A stretch of DNA of 42,413 nt from Sulfurimonas sp. (lineage in GTDB: Bacteria; Campylobacterota; Campylobacteria; Campylobacterales; Sulfurimonadaceae), in the NCBI GenBank assembly GCA_026996295.1, contig JALWLL010000065.1:1-42413 (forward strand), in the 5' to 3' direction. A program made the translations under genes and the position numbers. The notes below the pieces were generated by a model, which saw only the letters and a list, made by a program, of their open reading frames with translations, was not told the origin of the DNA and did not search any database. This document shows, piece by piece, positions 1 through 7,680 of this stretch. How positions within the stretch are numbered: the first letter of the stretch is position 1; every line of letters begins with the position of its first letter.

Positions 1-537
1 CATATTGGAGAGATACTCTACAAAACCTATACTGAAATAGTTTGCCGTCACAATATTTGTAAGATTTGAAAACACAAAAGGCAGAGATGCACTATCGCTT
101 ATAAATCCACCGGCGAGTAAAAATGCCAGGATTGTTTTAGCATTGAGCTTTAAAATTTTCATTTTAGCTAATAAAATAGGGGTAAGTATAAGTGCAGCAC
201 CATCGTTTGCAAAGAGTGCAGAGACTAAAGCGCCCAAAAGGATAGAGTACACAAACATCTTCCTTCCATCCCCATTGGAGAGTTTTGCCATTTTAAGAGC
301 ACACCATTCAAAAAAGCCAATCTCATCAAGAACAAGAGAAAGGATAATAATCCCTACAAAAGCAAGGGTAGCATCCCATACAATATTCCAAACAATAAAA
401 AGATCACTAAAGCTAACTACACCTAAACTAAAAGCTACTACAGCACCGACAACAGCGGTTGTACCGATTTGCAGTCCACGAGGCTGCCAGATAACAAGGA
501 GCAGGGTGATAAGAAATATACTACCGGCTAAGAGCAT
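1..537 (-). CDS. arsB: Arsenite efflux pump ArsB (3' part missing)
   Basis: Inner-membrane arsenite/antimonite exporter of the ArsB/NhaD (ion transporter) superfamily. The 179 visible residues start [20 protein letters not shown] and form successive hydrophobic segments separated by short loops. They include the family-typical stretch [17 protein letters not shown] and then a [21 protein letters not shown] region. The gene runs off the left edge of the window, so the C-terminal half is not seen. Its ATG overlaps the 3' end of arsC by 17 bp, so it is the third gene of an arsR-arsC-arsB operon. The pump would export the arsenite that ArsC makes from arsenate. A related anion permease is the only real alternative, and the arsC/arsR context makes arsenite the likely substrate. 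Confidence 0.88.
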   Translation of the reverse strand, partial: MLLAGSIFLITLLLVIWQPRGLQIGTTAVVGAVVAFSLGVVSFSDLFIVWNIVWDATLAFVGIIILSLVLDEIGFFEWCALKMAKLSNGDGRKMFVYSILLGALVSALFANDGAALILTPILLAKMKILKLNAKTILAFLLAGGFISDSASLPFVFSNLTNIVTANYFSIGFVEYLSNM

Positions 538-925
538 CTCTTACCTTTGGTAGTAAAATCTCTTCTATCTCTTTGTAGGTCTCTACAAATGCATCAAACT
601 CTTTTCCATCAGGATCTTCAAAACCAACATGGATAACTTTTGTCTTTTTAGGAAATACAGGGCAGGTCTCATTTGCGTTGTCACATACAGTTACAACCAA
701 ATCAAAATCTATATCGAGTAGAGCATCTAAATGTTTAGAGTGATAGTTATCACTCCAGATACCATTTTCTTCTAATATCTTCCTTGCATTGGGATTTACT
801 TTTCCGCTTGGAGCAACACCACAACTATATGCTTGAACCCCGTCAAGTTTAGCATTGATAAGTGCTTCTCCTATGATGCTTCTACAGCTATTGCCTGTAC
901 ACATCACTAAAACTTTTTTATCCAT
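521..925 (-). CDS. arsC: Arsenate reductase ArsC, thioredoxin-coupled (LMW phosphatase fold)
   Basis: Cytoplasmic reduction of arsenate to arsenite. The 134-residue length fits the low-molecular-weight phosphatase type. The N-terminal active-site loop CTGNSCR (C9 to R15, CX5R) is intact. C81 and C88 in [12 protein letters not shown] sit where the thioredoxin-coupled enzymes keep their second and third redox cysteines (C10/C82/C89 in the Staphylococcus aureus enzyme). This argues against the glutaredoxin-dependent E. coli type. The start overlaps the end of arsR by 8 bp and the end overlaps arsB by 17 bp, which suggests translational coupling. The gene should be induced with the operon by arsenite through ArsR. 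Confidence 0.93.
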   Translation of the reverse strand: MDKKVLVMCTGNSCRSIIGEALINAKLDGVQAYSCGVAPSGKVNPNARKILEENGIWSDNYHSKHLDALLDIDFDLVVTVCDNANETCPVFPKKTKVIHVGFEDPDGKEFDAFVETYKEIEEILLPKVRDALSR

Positions 926-1229
926 TTTTACAATCCTTTTGCAATTTTGGTATATCTAATTCTAAATAACTTATCTCTTGTAAAATACTCTGTCTGAACC
1001 TGTCAAGTGGAGAACGCACACTATAATAAGCCCAGCGACCTTTTCTCTCAACTTTTAAAAATCCCGCTTCTTTTAAAATCTTGAGGTGTCTTGAGATGCG
1101 TGACTGAATCATATCAAACGAGTTCTCAATATCACACACACATACTTCGCCGTTTTCATTGATAAAGCGAACTATTCGTAGTCTCGTTTCATCATTGATG
1201 GAGCCAACTGTCTTAAGAAAGATATCCAT
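918..1229 (-). CDS. arsR: ArsR/SmtB-family arsenite-responsive repressor
   Basis: Small (103 aa) winged-helix metalloregulator. The recognition helix region SRISRHLKILKEAGFLKVERKGRWAYY (roughly residues 43-69) is typical. The inducer site ENGEVCVCDI carries C30 and C32, the paired cysteines of the alpha-3 type arsenite-binding ArsR proteins (consensus ELCVCDL). The third cysteine used by the E. coli protein is not obvious. It is first in the operon, overlaps arsC by 8 bp, and has a well-formed minus-strand TATAAT at 1265-1260. ATCAA/TTGAT half-sites lie just upstream, so autorepression relieved by arsenite is the expected behaviour. Confidence 0.9.
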   Translation of the reverse strand: MDIFLKTVGSINDETRLRIVRFINENGEVCVCDIENSFDMIQSRISRHLKILKEAGFLKVERKGRWAYYSVRSPLDRFRQSILQEISYLELDIPKLQKDCKNG

Positions 1230-1259
1230 GATAGCATTGCCTTGTTTTAATATTTAAGA

Positions 1260-1304
1260 ATTATAGCATAAATATATCAAGATAAGTTGATGCAAAAATC
1301 AACT
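1260..1304 (-). promoter_or_regulatory. arsRCB promoter and ArsR-type operator
   Basis: The minus-strand -10 box TATAAT lies at 1265-1260. Upstream is a perfect ATCAA-N6-TTGAT dyad (1276-1280 and 1287-1291), the usual ArsR-family operator layout. A third half-site ATCAA follows at 1298-1302, giving AGTTGAT-N6-ATCAACT (1285-1304). The three half-sites start exactly 11 bp apart (1276, 1287, 1298), so two ArsR dimers could bind overlapping dyads. The assignment rests on position and symmetry only. Confidence 0.6.
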
Positions 1305-1354
1305 AAACTTATTGCTCACTTAAAAGTAAATAACAATTTGCCGATAATGCAACA

Positions 1355-1370
1355 TGGAACTTTTATTGCT
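1355..1370 (+). promoter_or_regulatory. Sigma-54 (RpoN) promoter of flgL
   Basis: TGGAAC-N5-TTGCT matches the sigma-54 consensus TGGCAC-N5-TTGCW. GG (1356-1357) and GC (1368-1369) are 12 bp apart, as the -24/-12 elements require. It lies 43 bp upstream of the flgL ATG, which has a good RBS (GGAGGTG) just before it. Hook and rod-associated genes of Campylobacter and Helicobacter are known RpoN/FlgRS targets, so this fits the gene. Confidence 0.8.
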
Positions 1371-1412
1371 CTCATTTGACAATAATGTTGTAACAGTATA
1401 CGGAGGTGCGTT

Positions 1413-3518
1413 ATGAGAATAACATCAAGCATGTACTACAAAAATTTATATGGTCAAAACAGTTCACAGCTCAGCAAGGATCTTTTTGATGTAAATAAAC
1501 AGATCGCTTCTGGATTGCAGATTCAGTATGCAAAAGATGATATTTCTACTTTTACCGAAACAATGAGACTTGATAATGAAATAGCTTCTCTCTCAGAAGT
1601 GAAACAAAGTGCTAACAGTGCATATAAAATTTCTGATCAAACAGATGTTATTTTAAATGACTTTGAAGATACTATGAATAGAACGAGAACACTCCTTGTG
1701 CAGGCTGCAAACGGAACTCATGATGAAACCTCTCTTGATTCGATTGCTGCAGAACTGAGGGGATTAGAAGATCACTTTAGAAGCTTGGCAAATTCATCGA
1801 TAAACGGACAGTATCTTTTTTCCGGCTCAGCTATTGATACTAAACCTATCGATGAGAATGGGGTTTATCAGGGTAACGATGAACCTTTAAATGCTTTTTT
1901 GGGTTCAGGTGTGCAACAACAATACAATCTTACGGGTGCAGAACTTTTTTTAGGTGAAGAGGTTCTTGTGAAACGGGAGGTGAGCAGTAATGTTGTCAAT
2001 TATGATATGGCAAAAAAATACCCAGACTTTACAGATCCAAATGTTCAAGGAAGCTCCATCCCACTTGATAACAGTGGAACAATCCGTGGTCTTATGGGTG
2101 ATAGTGACAATAATATCGATACTGTTAACTCCAAACATTTTTTTTATTTAAGGGGTACCAAAAGTGACGGTACGGCTTTTAATGAAAAGTTTTCTATGCG
2201 AGATGATGAAAGTGTAGATGCCCTTTTAAGTAGGATCGGTGATGCATATGGAAATACACCAGACCTTGATATTGTTGATGTGTCACTTAATGGAAGTGGC
2301 GAAATAGTAGTTCAGGATAAGATGAACGGTTCTAGTAAGCTTGACTTTCATATGGTTGGTGCGACAGACTTGAGTGGTGGAACTGCGGCTGATGTAAATG
2401 TGCTTGATGATCTGGATGATGGGGAAAATAATTTTGATAGAATCATCAACGGTACGAGTACGGCAGTAAATCCAAATCTTTATGTCAAAGAATTTGTAGT
2501 TTCCCCTCTTGATCCCGCTTCAGGAGCTGCTACAAATATCAACGGCATTCTTTATGACAGAACACAGTTTACAAAAGATGGCGCAAAGCTCTCTTCATCA
2601 TCACCACAAATAATCAGAGAAACAAACGCTTTTGCAACAAACTCTACTAAACTTTCAGAAGTTGCAGACCTTTCACAGGGTAATGCCGGCACCCTTGATG
2701 GCACTCAGTTTACACTCTCAGGAACTGACATCAACGGCGTAGCTTATGATGTACAGATAGACCTTAATAGCACACTTAACGGTGGTTCAACATTTTCACT
2801 TGATGGTGGAGTAACAAACTATAATATTTACGATATGGATACGGCAGGCCGAAAAGCAGTTGATGCAGATGAGATGACCTATCAGCAACTTATGGATGTC
2901 ATGAATATGGTAGCGACAGGAAATATTCCGGCCACAACAAATACTGCGACAGACTATGACAAGGCTGTATATGATTCAAAGTTCAATGCAAAGACCTACT
3001 TAAGTTATGATGGTAAAATTCAGTTTGAAGAGTACAACACAACAGATACCAAGGCGACAATGGCACTGTATGATGCAAACAGCGGGGATATAACTGCAGA
3101 CGCTTCCGTAATGACGTTCAACACAAACAATGCACTTACTATACGTGATCCAAAAACAGACTTTTTCAAAAGCCTTGATGAGATGATAACAGCAGTAGAA
3201 AATCACAATCTTTACCCAGACAGTACAAGTAGTGATGTAAGGAATATAGGCATAGAAAATGCTATCTCAAAAATGGATGATTTGCAAGACCATGTGTTTA
3301 GATCACACTCCTATGTCGGTGCACAATCAAACTCTCTTTCAAGATCAATAGAAAGAACAGAACTGTTGGAAATCAGCACAAAAACACTTCGATCCTCTGT
3401 TATTGACACAGATCTGGCTGAAGCATCTTTAACACTTACTCAGCTCAATTTAAACTATGAAGCGATGCTTTCAACCGTTGGTAAAACATCCCAATTAAGC
3501 TTAGTAAATTATTTATAA
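1413..3518 (+). CDS. flgL: Flagellar hook-filament junction protein FlgL
   Basis: Structural protein (HAP3) joining hook and filament, exported by the flagellar type III apparatus. The conserved flagellin-like N-terminal D0/D1 helices (about residues 1-150) are clear: MRITSSMYYKNLY, NKQIASGLQIQYAKDD, and the LANSSINGQYLFSG motif. The C-terminal helices (about 610-701) include VRNIGIENAISKMDDL and the tail TDLAEASLTLTQLNLNYEAML. At 701 residues it is much longer than enteric FlgL (about 320). The extra part is a variable, Thr/Asp/Asn-rich middle of about 450 residues, as in other Campylobacterota. It has its own sigma-54 promoter and a terminator behind it, so it is monocistronic. No export signal peptide is expected or seen. 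Confidence 0.9.
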   Translation: MRITSSMYYKNLYGQNSSQLSKDLFDVNKQIASGLQIQYAKDDISTFTETMRLDNEIASLSEVKQSANSAYKISDQTDVILNDFEDTMNRTRTLLVQAANGTHDETSLDSIAAELRGLEDHFRSLANSSINGQYLFSGSAIDTKPIDENGVYQGNDEPLNAFLGSGVQQQYNLTGAELFLGEEVLVKREVSSNVVNYDMAKKYPDFTDPNVQGSSIPLDNSGTIRGLMGDSDNNIDTVNSKHFFYLRGTKSDGTAFNEKFSMRDDESVDALLSRIGDAYGNTPDLDIVDVSLNGSGEIVVQDKMNGSSKLDFHMVGATDLSGGTAADVNVLDDLDDGENNFDRIINGTSTAVNPNLYVKEFVVSPLDPASGAATNINGILYDRTQFTKDGAKLSSSSPQIIRETNAFATNSTKLSEVADLSQGNAGTLDGTQFTLSGTDINGVAYDVQIDLNSTLNGGSTFSLDGGVTNYNIYDMDTAGRKAVDADEMTYQQLMDVMNMVATGNIPATTNTATDYDKAVYDSKFNAKTYLSYDGKIQFEEYNTTDTKATMALYDANSGDITADASVMTFNTNNALTIRDPKTDFFKSLDEMITAVENHNLYPDSTSSDVRNIGIENAISKMDDLQDHVFRSHSYVGAQSNSLSRSIERTELLEISTKTLRSSVIDTDLAEASLTLTQLNLNYEAMLSTVGKTSQLSLVNYL

Positions 3519-3534
3519 TTTAACTTTGCAAAAT

Positions 3535-3581
3535 GCCAAAAATGTAATCTTATGGAACATTTTTGGCTATACTTCTTTTTT
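3535..3581 (+). terminator. Rho-independent terminator of flgL
   Basis: A perfect 11-bp inverted repeat, GCCAAAAATGT (3535-3545) and ACATTTTTGGC (3557-3567), with an 11-nt loop is followed by a T-rich run ending TTCTTTTTT. It lies between the flgL stop and ftsK and separates flagellar from division transcription. Confidence 0.8.
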
Positions 3582-3611
3582 CAAACCATCTACATTTAAA
3601 GGTCTCTTAAT

Positions 3612-5825
3612 TTGAAAGAAACTGTTTTTATTATACTTTTTGGCGTGTTTATATATCTTGGTTTTGCAACCATATTGGGTGATAGCGGTATCATTGGAAG
3701 TTACGGTGCTACATTTGCATCGTATAATCATCAGTATTTTGGTTATATCTCTTTTGTTTATCTGTTATTGCTTCTTATTCCTTTGTACTTTCTCTATAAA
3801 AATCCTCGTTTTGATGCTAGAAAAGCTGAGATCATTATGGCCTCTTTTTTACTTTTGTTCTCAGCACTCTTAGCACAGGCACTCCTTGTAGAAAATCAGC
3901 TTAGAGGTAAAATAGGTGCTGATTTTGTGGACTTTTTAGCGCCTTATATAGGAAGTTTCGGTTTGTGGATATTTTGGGTGATCATTACACTTGTATCTGT
4001 AGTTATTATTTTGGACAAAAGCACCCATGAACTCTTAGAAGGGTTTTCAGCCGGAGTAAAAAACAAAATGCCAAAACCAAAAGAAAAACCACAAAACAAT
4101 GATGCCCTGTACGTGGAACAAGATGAATCAGCAGTCATTGAAAATAAAAAAACACAAGAGTATCTAGAAGTAAACATACCACTAGAAGATGAATACGACA
4201 CACCTGCATATCTGAGAAAAAAAGAGCAAAACGAAGTTGCCGATGAAGAGATACCTCAAAACAGCGAGCCTAAAGAGCCACAAACAAAACAGGAAGAACC
4301 AACAAAACCACATAATATTTTGGAGCTTGCCTCTCAAGTCAAAGAGCAAAAAAATGCTCTTATTGTAGATGAACTTGAAGAGAACACAAAACTTTTAGAG
4401 AGCATAGAGAAAGGGGAGGTGGAAAAACCCAAAAACTTTACTTTGCCATCGACCAAGTTTCTACAAAAACCGGAGCTAAAGGCACATAGTGTAGATGAGA
4501 GTGAACTTGATGATAAGATACGCTATCTCATAGAAAAACTTGCACACTTTAAAATAGATGGAGATGTGGTTCGTACCTATGCCGGTCCCGTGGTTTCAAC
4601 ATTTGAGTTTAAACCGGCTGCAAATGTAAAGGTAAGTAAAATACTCAACCTGCAAGATGATCTTGCAATGGCACTCTCAGCAGAAACCATCCGTATTCAA
4701 GCGCCGATTCCGGGTAAAGATGTTGTAGGTATCGAGATACCAAATGAGACAGTTGATACCATTTATCTGCGAGAGCTTCTTGACTCTAAGCTCTTTAAAG
4801 AAGCATCCTCACCACTTACCATCGTGCTTGGAAAAGATATTGTCGGTAAACCTTTCGTAACCGACCTCAAAAAACTGCCACACCTGCTTATAGCCGGAAC
4901 GACTGGAAGTGGAAAAAGTGTGGGAATCAACGCAATGATACTTTCGCTTTTATATAAAAATTCACCTGATCAGTTAAGACTTCTCATGATTGATCCAAAG
5001 ATGCTGGAGTTTTCTACATATAACGATATTCCGCATCTGCTCACTCCGGTGATAACCAAACCAAAACAAGCCATAGTGGCACTCAACAATATGGTTTCAG
5101 AGATGGAAAGACGCTATGAGCTTATGGCAGAGACCAGAACGAAAAATATTGAGAACTACAATGAAAAAATAAAAAAAGAGGGGGGAGAGCATTTTCCGTA
5201 TATAGTAGTGATCATAGATGAACTTGCAGATTTGATGATGACAAGCGGTAAAGATGTTGAGTATTCCATAGCAAGACTGGCGCAAAAATCACGAGCTTGC
5301 GGTATCCACCTCATAGTAGCTACCCAAAGACCATCGGTAGATGTTGTAACTGGACTCATCAAAGCGAATCTTCCATCGAGAATAAGCTATAGAGTAGGGC
5401 AGAAAATAGATAGTAAAATCATTTTAGATCAGATGGGAGCGGAGTCACTTCTTGGGCGCGGTGATATGCTCTTTACTCCCCCAGGGGCTCCTGCGCTTGT
5501 GCGCTTACATGCTCCTTGGGCTACAGAACAGGAGATAGAAAAAATTGTGGAGTTTATCAAAAGTCAAAGAGAGCCAAACTATGACAAAAGCTTTTTGGTT
5601 GAAGAAAGTGAGTCAAACAACACCGCCTCAGAGAACTATGAGGAGTTAGATCCTCTTTTCTCAGAAGCCAAGAGTGTTGTGCTTAGTGACAGAAAAACAT
5701 CTATATCATACCTGCAAAGAAAACTTCAAATAGGTTACAACCGTTCAGCCAGAGTGATAGAGCAGTTAGAACAGGAGGGGATACTTTCAGCGCCAAATGC
5801 AAAAGGTATTCGTGAGATTTTATAG
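3612..5825 (+). CDS. ftsK: DNA translocase FtsK
   Basis: Septum-anchored hexameric DNA pump for chromosome dimer resolution and terminus segregation. Four hydrophobic segments fill about residues 1-135. A charged, low-complexity Glu/Lys/Pro/Gln linker (about 150-290) follows. The RecA-like motor has Walker A GTTGSGKS at about 429-436 and Walker B YIVVIIDELADLM near 530. A C-terminal winged-helix gamma domain (about 675-737, SYLQRKLQIGYNRSARVIEQLEQEGI) would read polar DNA signals. At 737 aa it is a short-linker FtsK. The TTG start is supported by AAAGG at 3598-3602. In this phylum the partner recombinase is typically XerH acting at a difH site, and neither was found here. Confidence 0.94.
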   Translation: MKETVFIILFGVFIYLGFATILGDSGIIGSYGATFASYNHQYFGYISFVYLLLLLIPLYFLYKNPRFDARKAEIIMASFLLLFSALLAQALLVENQLRGKIGADFVDFLAPYIGSFGLWIFWVIITLVSVVIILDKSTHELLEGFSAGVKNKMPKPKEKPQNNDALYVEQDESAVIENKKTQEYLEVNIPLEDEYDTPAYLRKKEQNEVADEEIPQNSEPKEPQTKQEEPTKPHNILELASQVKEQKNALIVDELEENTKLLESIEKGEVEKPKNFTLPSTKFLQKPELKAHSVDESELDDKIRYLIEKLAHFKIDGDVVRTYAGPVVSTFEFKPAANVKVSKILNLQDDLAMALSAETIRIQAPIPGKDVVGIEIPNETVDTIYLRELLDSKLFKEASSPLTIVLGKDIVGKPFVTDLKKLPHLLIAGTTGSGKSVGINAMILSLLYKNSPDQLRLLMIDPKMLEFSTYNDIPHLLTPVITKPKQAIVALNNMVSEMERRYELMAETRTKNIENYNEKIKKEGGEHFPYIVVIIDELADLMMTSGKDVEYSIARLAQKSRACGIHLIVATQRPSVDVVTGLIKANLPSRISYRVGQKIDSKIILDQMGAESLLGRGDMLFTPPGAPALVRLHAPWATEQEIEKIVEFIKSQREPNYDKSFLVEESESNNTASENYEELDPLFSEAKSVVLSDRKTSISYLQRKLQIGYNRSARVIEQLEQEGILSAPNAKGIREIL

Positions 5826-5830
5826 ATAAT

Positions 5831-6244
5831 ATGTCAAATCAAAAAGCACACTTTATTTTTACACAACATGCAAACTCTTTTAGCGTGCATATTGTCAATC
5901 TTGAAAAGCTTTCTGTGGAAGATATTCAAAAAATAGAGCTTTTTGTCAGCCAAAGAAAAGGGGTGTTTGATTTTCAAACATACACTTTTGTTATTCAGAA
6001 GAAGCTCAATTTTGAAGAGTTCAAGACTCTTGTGCAACATAGTGCTATTGAGAGTGTATCTGAAGAAAAGGTAGTTATTAACACTACACATGAACAGATT
6101 GATTTTGGTAAATATAAAGGTATGAGAATATCTGATCTCCCTGAGAACTATCTATTGTGGATGAAGGCTAATTATCGTGGTTCTCAAAGAGAGCTGATTG
6201 AAAAAGAATTACAAAGAAGAAATGTTAGTACTTTGAGCCTGTAA
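5831..6244 (+). CDS. DUF3820-like protein downstream of ftsK
   Basis: A 137-residue soluble protein of unknown function. The C-terminal third (about residues 92-133) contains IDFGKYKGMRISDLPENYLLWM followed by an ERNV-like basic tail. This matches the short FGKYKG...I.DLP..YL.W pattern of the DUF3820 family. The N-terminal 90 residues have no motif I recognise. No signal peptide or membrane segment is seen. The ATG is only 5 bp after the ftsK stop, so the two are almost certainly cotranscribed. The RBS is weak, consistent with coupling to ftsK translation. The domain call is by motif memory and no biochemical role is claimed. Confidence 0.65.
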   Translation: MSNQKAHFIFTQHANSFSVHIVNLEKLSVEDIQKIELFVSQRKGVFDFQTYTFVIQKKLNFEEFKTLVQHSAIESVSEEKVVINTTHEQIDFGKYKGMRISDLPENYLLWMKANYRGSQRELIEKELQRRNVSTLSL

Positions 6245-6278
6245 AATAAACTGTGTAAACCACCGCAAGTCCATGTAA

Positions 6279-6514
6279 CTACCTTCTGTATTTTTCCATA
6301 ATTTCATTGAAAAATATACAAAGTTGAGGGTAAATTTCACCCCAGTTGTTAAGTCCGTTACGCTTCCATTTTTCCTGAACCTCCTGAGTTGAGAGATAAA
6401 GCACATTAAAAGCTGCATCGATCGTAGGAAATGAGCCTTTGTCAAACGAACTGCTAAAATTGGATTCTTTAATAAGCTCTTCATAGCATAGTTGATATAA
6501 TTTGCAAGTCCCAT
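6279..6514 (-). pseudogene. Small frameshifted gene of unknown function
   Basis: The minus strand has a complete expression set: TATAAT at 6556-6551, AAGG about 10 nt before the ATG, and ATG at 6514. The frame reads MGLANYINYA and then turns into low-quality sequence. One base out of phase, near 6486, the reading continues as YEELIKESNF...SFDKGSFPTIDAAFNVLY...WKRNGLNNWGEIYPQL...EIMEKYRR and stops at TAG (6279-6281). The second part looks like real protein but has no usable ATG/GTG/TTG start near its own beginning. Joining the two gives about 78 residues. A one-base deletion, natural or from sequencing, is the simplest explanation. I do not recognise the family. Confidence 0.5.
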
Positions 6515-6653
6515 AAAATAGCCTTACATTTTTAATGTTACAGGAACAAGATTATACTAAAAGTGCTTATTTATAGGCTTTAATGCTCAACTTAAGCTTG
6601 TGGATTTAGTGGCATTTATGTGCGAAAATTGAGTAGAAAAGTAAGGAAATAAA

Positions 6654-6881
6654 ATGTCATATATAATTTCAGCAGTAAGTCAAAAGGATACGGAGTTTTT
6701 AAAAAATGAAAGGACTATACTTGAGTCACATCAATATAAAGCGATTAGCCTTAATACATATCTTGGTCAAAAGTCCTCAAGTGCAATAGTTAATCAACAA
6801 CTTAAAAATGATTCTATATATAAGTTAGAAAAAACAAAATGTAAAATTGAAATCTATCATGGTAGTGTAACAAAAGTATGA
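6654..6881 (+). CDS. Unknown 75-residue protein coupled to an acetyltransferase
   Basis: Not recognised. It is a short, Lys/Ser/Gln-rich soluble protein ([15 protein letters not shown]...) without signal peptide, membrane helix or Cys motif. It is preceded by a good RBS (AAGGAAAT just before the ATG). Its TGA overlaps the ATG of the next gene (ATGA at 6878-6881), so the two are translationally coupled. It could be an intact small partner of the acetyltransferase or the remnant of a larger sugar-biosynthesis gene. I cannot separate these. It lies in an AT-rich accessory patch between conserved blocks. Confidence 0.5.
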   Translation: MSYIISAVSQKDTEFLKNERTILESHQYKAISLNTYLGQKSSSAIVNQQLKNDSIYKLEKTKCKIEIYHGSVTKV

Positions 6882-7387
6882 TACATAAATTAGCAGATGT
6901 TCAATCAACAACTATTGGAAACAACACAAATATTTGGCAATTTTGCGTAGTTCTAAAAGATGCAAAAATTGGAAATAATTGCAATATTAATGCTCAGGTG
7001 CTAATTGAAAATGATGTGAGAATTGGAGATAATGTAACTATTAAAAGTGGTGTTCAAGTTTGGGATGGAATAACTATAGAAGACAATGTGTTTATAGGTC
7101 CAAATGTTACTTTTACAAATGATTTTACTCCAAGAAGTAAAAAGTATCCAAGCCAATTTTTAAAGACTACTATAAAAAAAGGTGCTTCTATTGGTGCAAA
7201 TAGTACTATAGTTGGAGGAGTGAGTCTTGGAGAGTATTCAATGATAGGTGCAGGCAGTGTTGTTACAAAAGACATAGGCACTCAAGAACTTTGGTATGGA
7301 AATCCAGCTGTACACAAAGGATTTGTATGTAAATGCGGTAGTAAGTGTGATGACAGTTTGATTTGTACTAATTGTAAGGAAAAATAA
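6878..7387 (+). CDS. Left-handed beta-helix sugar N-acetyltransferase (WbpD/FdtC-like)
   Basis: Acyl-CoA-dependent acetyltransferase built from hexapeptide repeats: [30 protein letters not shown] and IGAGSV give about seven coils over residues 10-140. The insertion [15 protein letters not shown] is the loop seen in enzymes that N-acetylate 3-amino nucleotide sugars (WbpD/WlbB, FdtC/QdtC types), in O-antigen or glycan precursor pathways. The C-terminus adds a four-Cys tail, VCKCGSKC...CTNC (about 147-166), which resembles a small zinc site. No aminotransferase, dehydratase or glycosyltransferase lies nearby, so it is an orphan here. It starts inside the stop of the preceding ORF. The exact substrate is not deducible. 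Confidence 0.75.
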   Translation: MIHKLADVQSTTIGNNTNIWQFCVVLKDAKIGNNCNINAQVLIENDVRIGDNVTIKSGVQVWDGITIEDNVFIGPNVTFTNDFTPRSKKYPSQFLKTTIKKGASIGANSTIVGGVSLGEYSMIGAGSVVTKDIGTQELWYGNPAVHKGFVCKCGSKCDDSLICTNCKEK

Positions 7388-7520
7388 TATAATAGCGTCA
7401 TAACTCTCTTGAGATGGCAGACTCTGCTGCCCTAGTAAATTTGCTATATGTTTTTGTGTATATCCCGCCTCTTTGTAAGCAGATATTTTCAAGTTAAATA
7501 GTGCTTTATTGATTCATAAA
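7388..7520 (-). pseudogene. Possible remnant of a transposase C-terminus
   Basis: On the minus strand the frame reads INKALFNL then KISAYKEAGYTQKHIANLLG before degenerating. The stretch AYKEAGYTQKHIANLLG resembles the helix-turn-helix found near the C-terminus of REP-type (Y1) transposases. No ATG start, catalytic HUH or Tyr motif, or terminal repeats are present, so any element is dead. The fragment lies directly behind the orphan acetyltransferase. The family call rests on about 20 residues and is weak. Confidence 0.3.
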
Positions 7521-7560
7521 TATTCTCCCCTTAGAAAATAAGCAGCAGAAGATATGCAGT

Positions 7561-7617
7561 GTTACTAAAGTAAACATATTTTTTACAAAATGCAATATTG
7601 ATGTTTACATAAGTAAC
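7561..7617. promoter_or_regulatory. Paired dyad operator-like sites upstream of acnB
   Basis: Two 17-bp arms, GTTACTAAAGTAAACAT (7561-7577) and ATGTTTACATAAGTAAC (7601-7617), are inverted copies matching at 15 of 17 positions. Each arm is itself a dyad, TTAC-N4-GTAA (7562-7573 and 7605-7616), with starts 43 bp apart, about four helical turns. The right site is centred about 48 bp upstream of the start expected from the acnB -10 box, a place where activators often bind. The short half-sites with a 4-bp gap recall CRP/FNR-family sites, but the regulator is unknown. Confidence 0.5.
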
Positions 7618-7646
7618 ATAGCCAAAAACTAGAAACTATATTTAGA

Positions 7647-7674
7647 TATAATCCTAGCAAATTTATAAACAGGA
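7647..7674 (+). promoter_or_regulatory. acnB promoter -10 box and RBS
   Basis: TATAAT at 7647-7652 in the AT-rich context usual for Campylobacterota promoters, which lack a clear -35, is followed by AGGA at 7671-7674, seven bases before the acnB ATG. The leader would be about 20 nt. Confidence 0.65.
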
Positions 7675-7680
7675 ATCACT

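Noticed and set aside
143-553. Plus-strand open frame of 136 residues over the ars region
   Set aside because: It is the antisense shadow of arsB, whose minus-strand frame reads as a convincing membrane pump.
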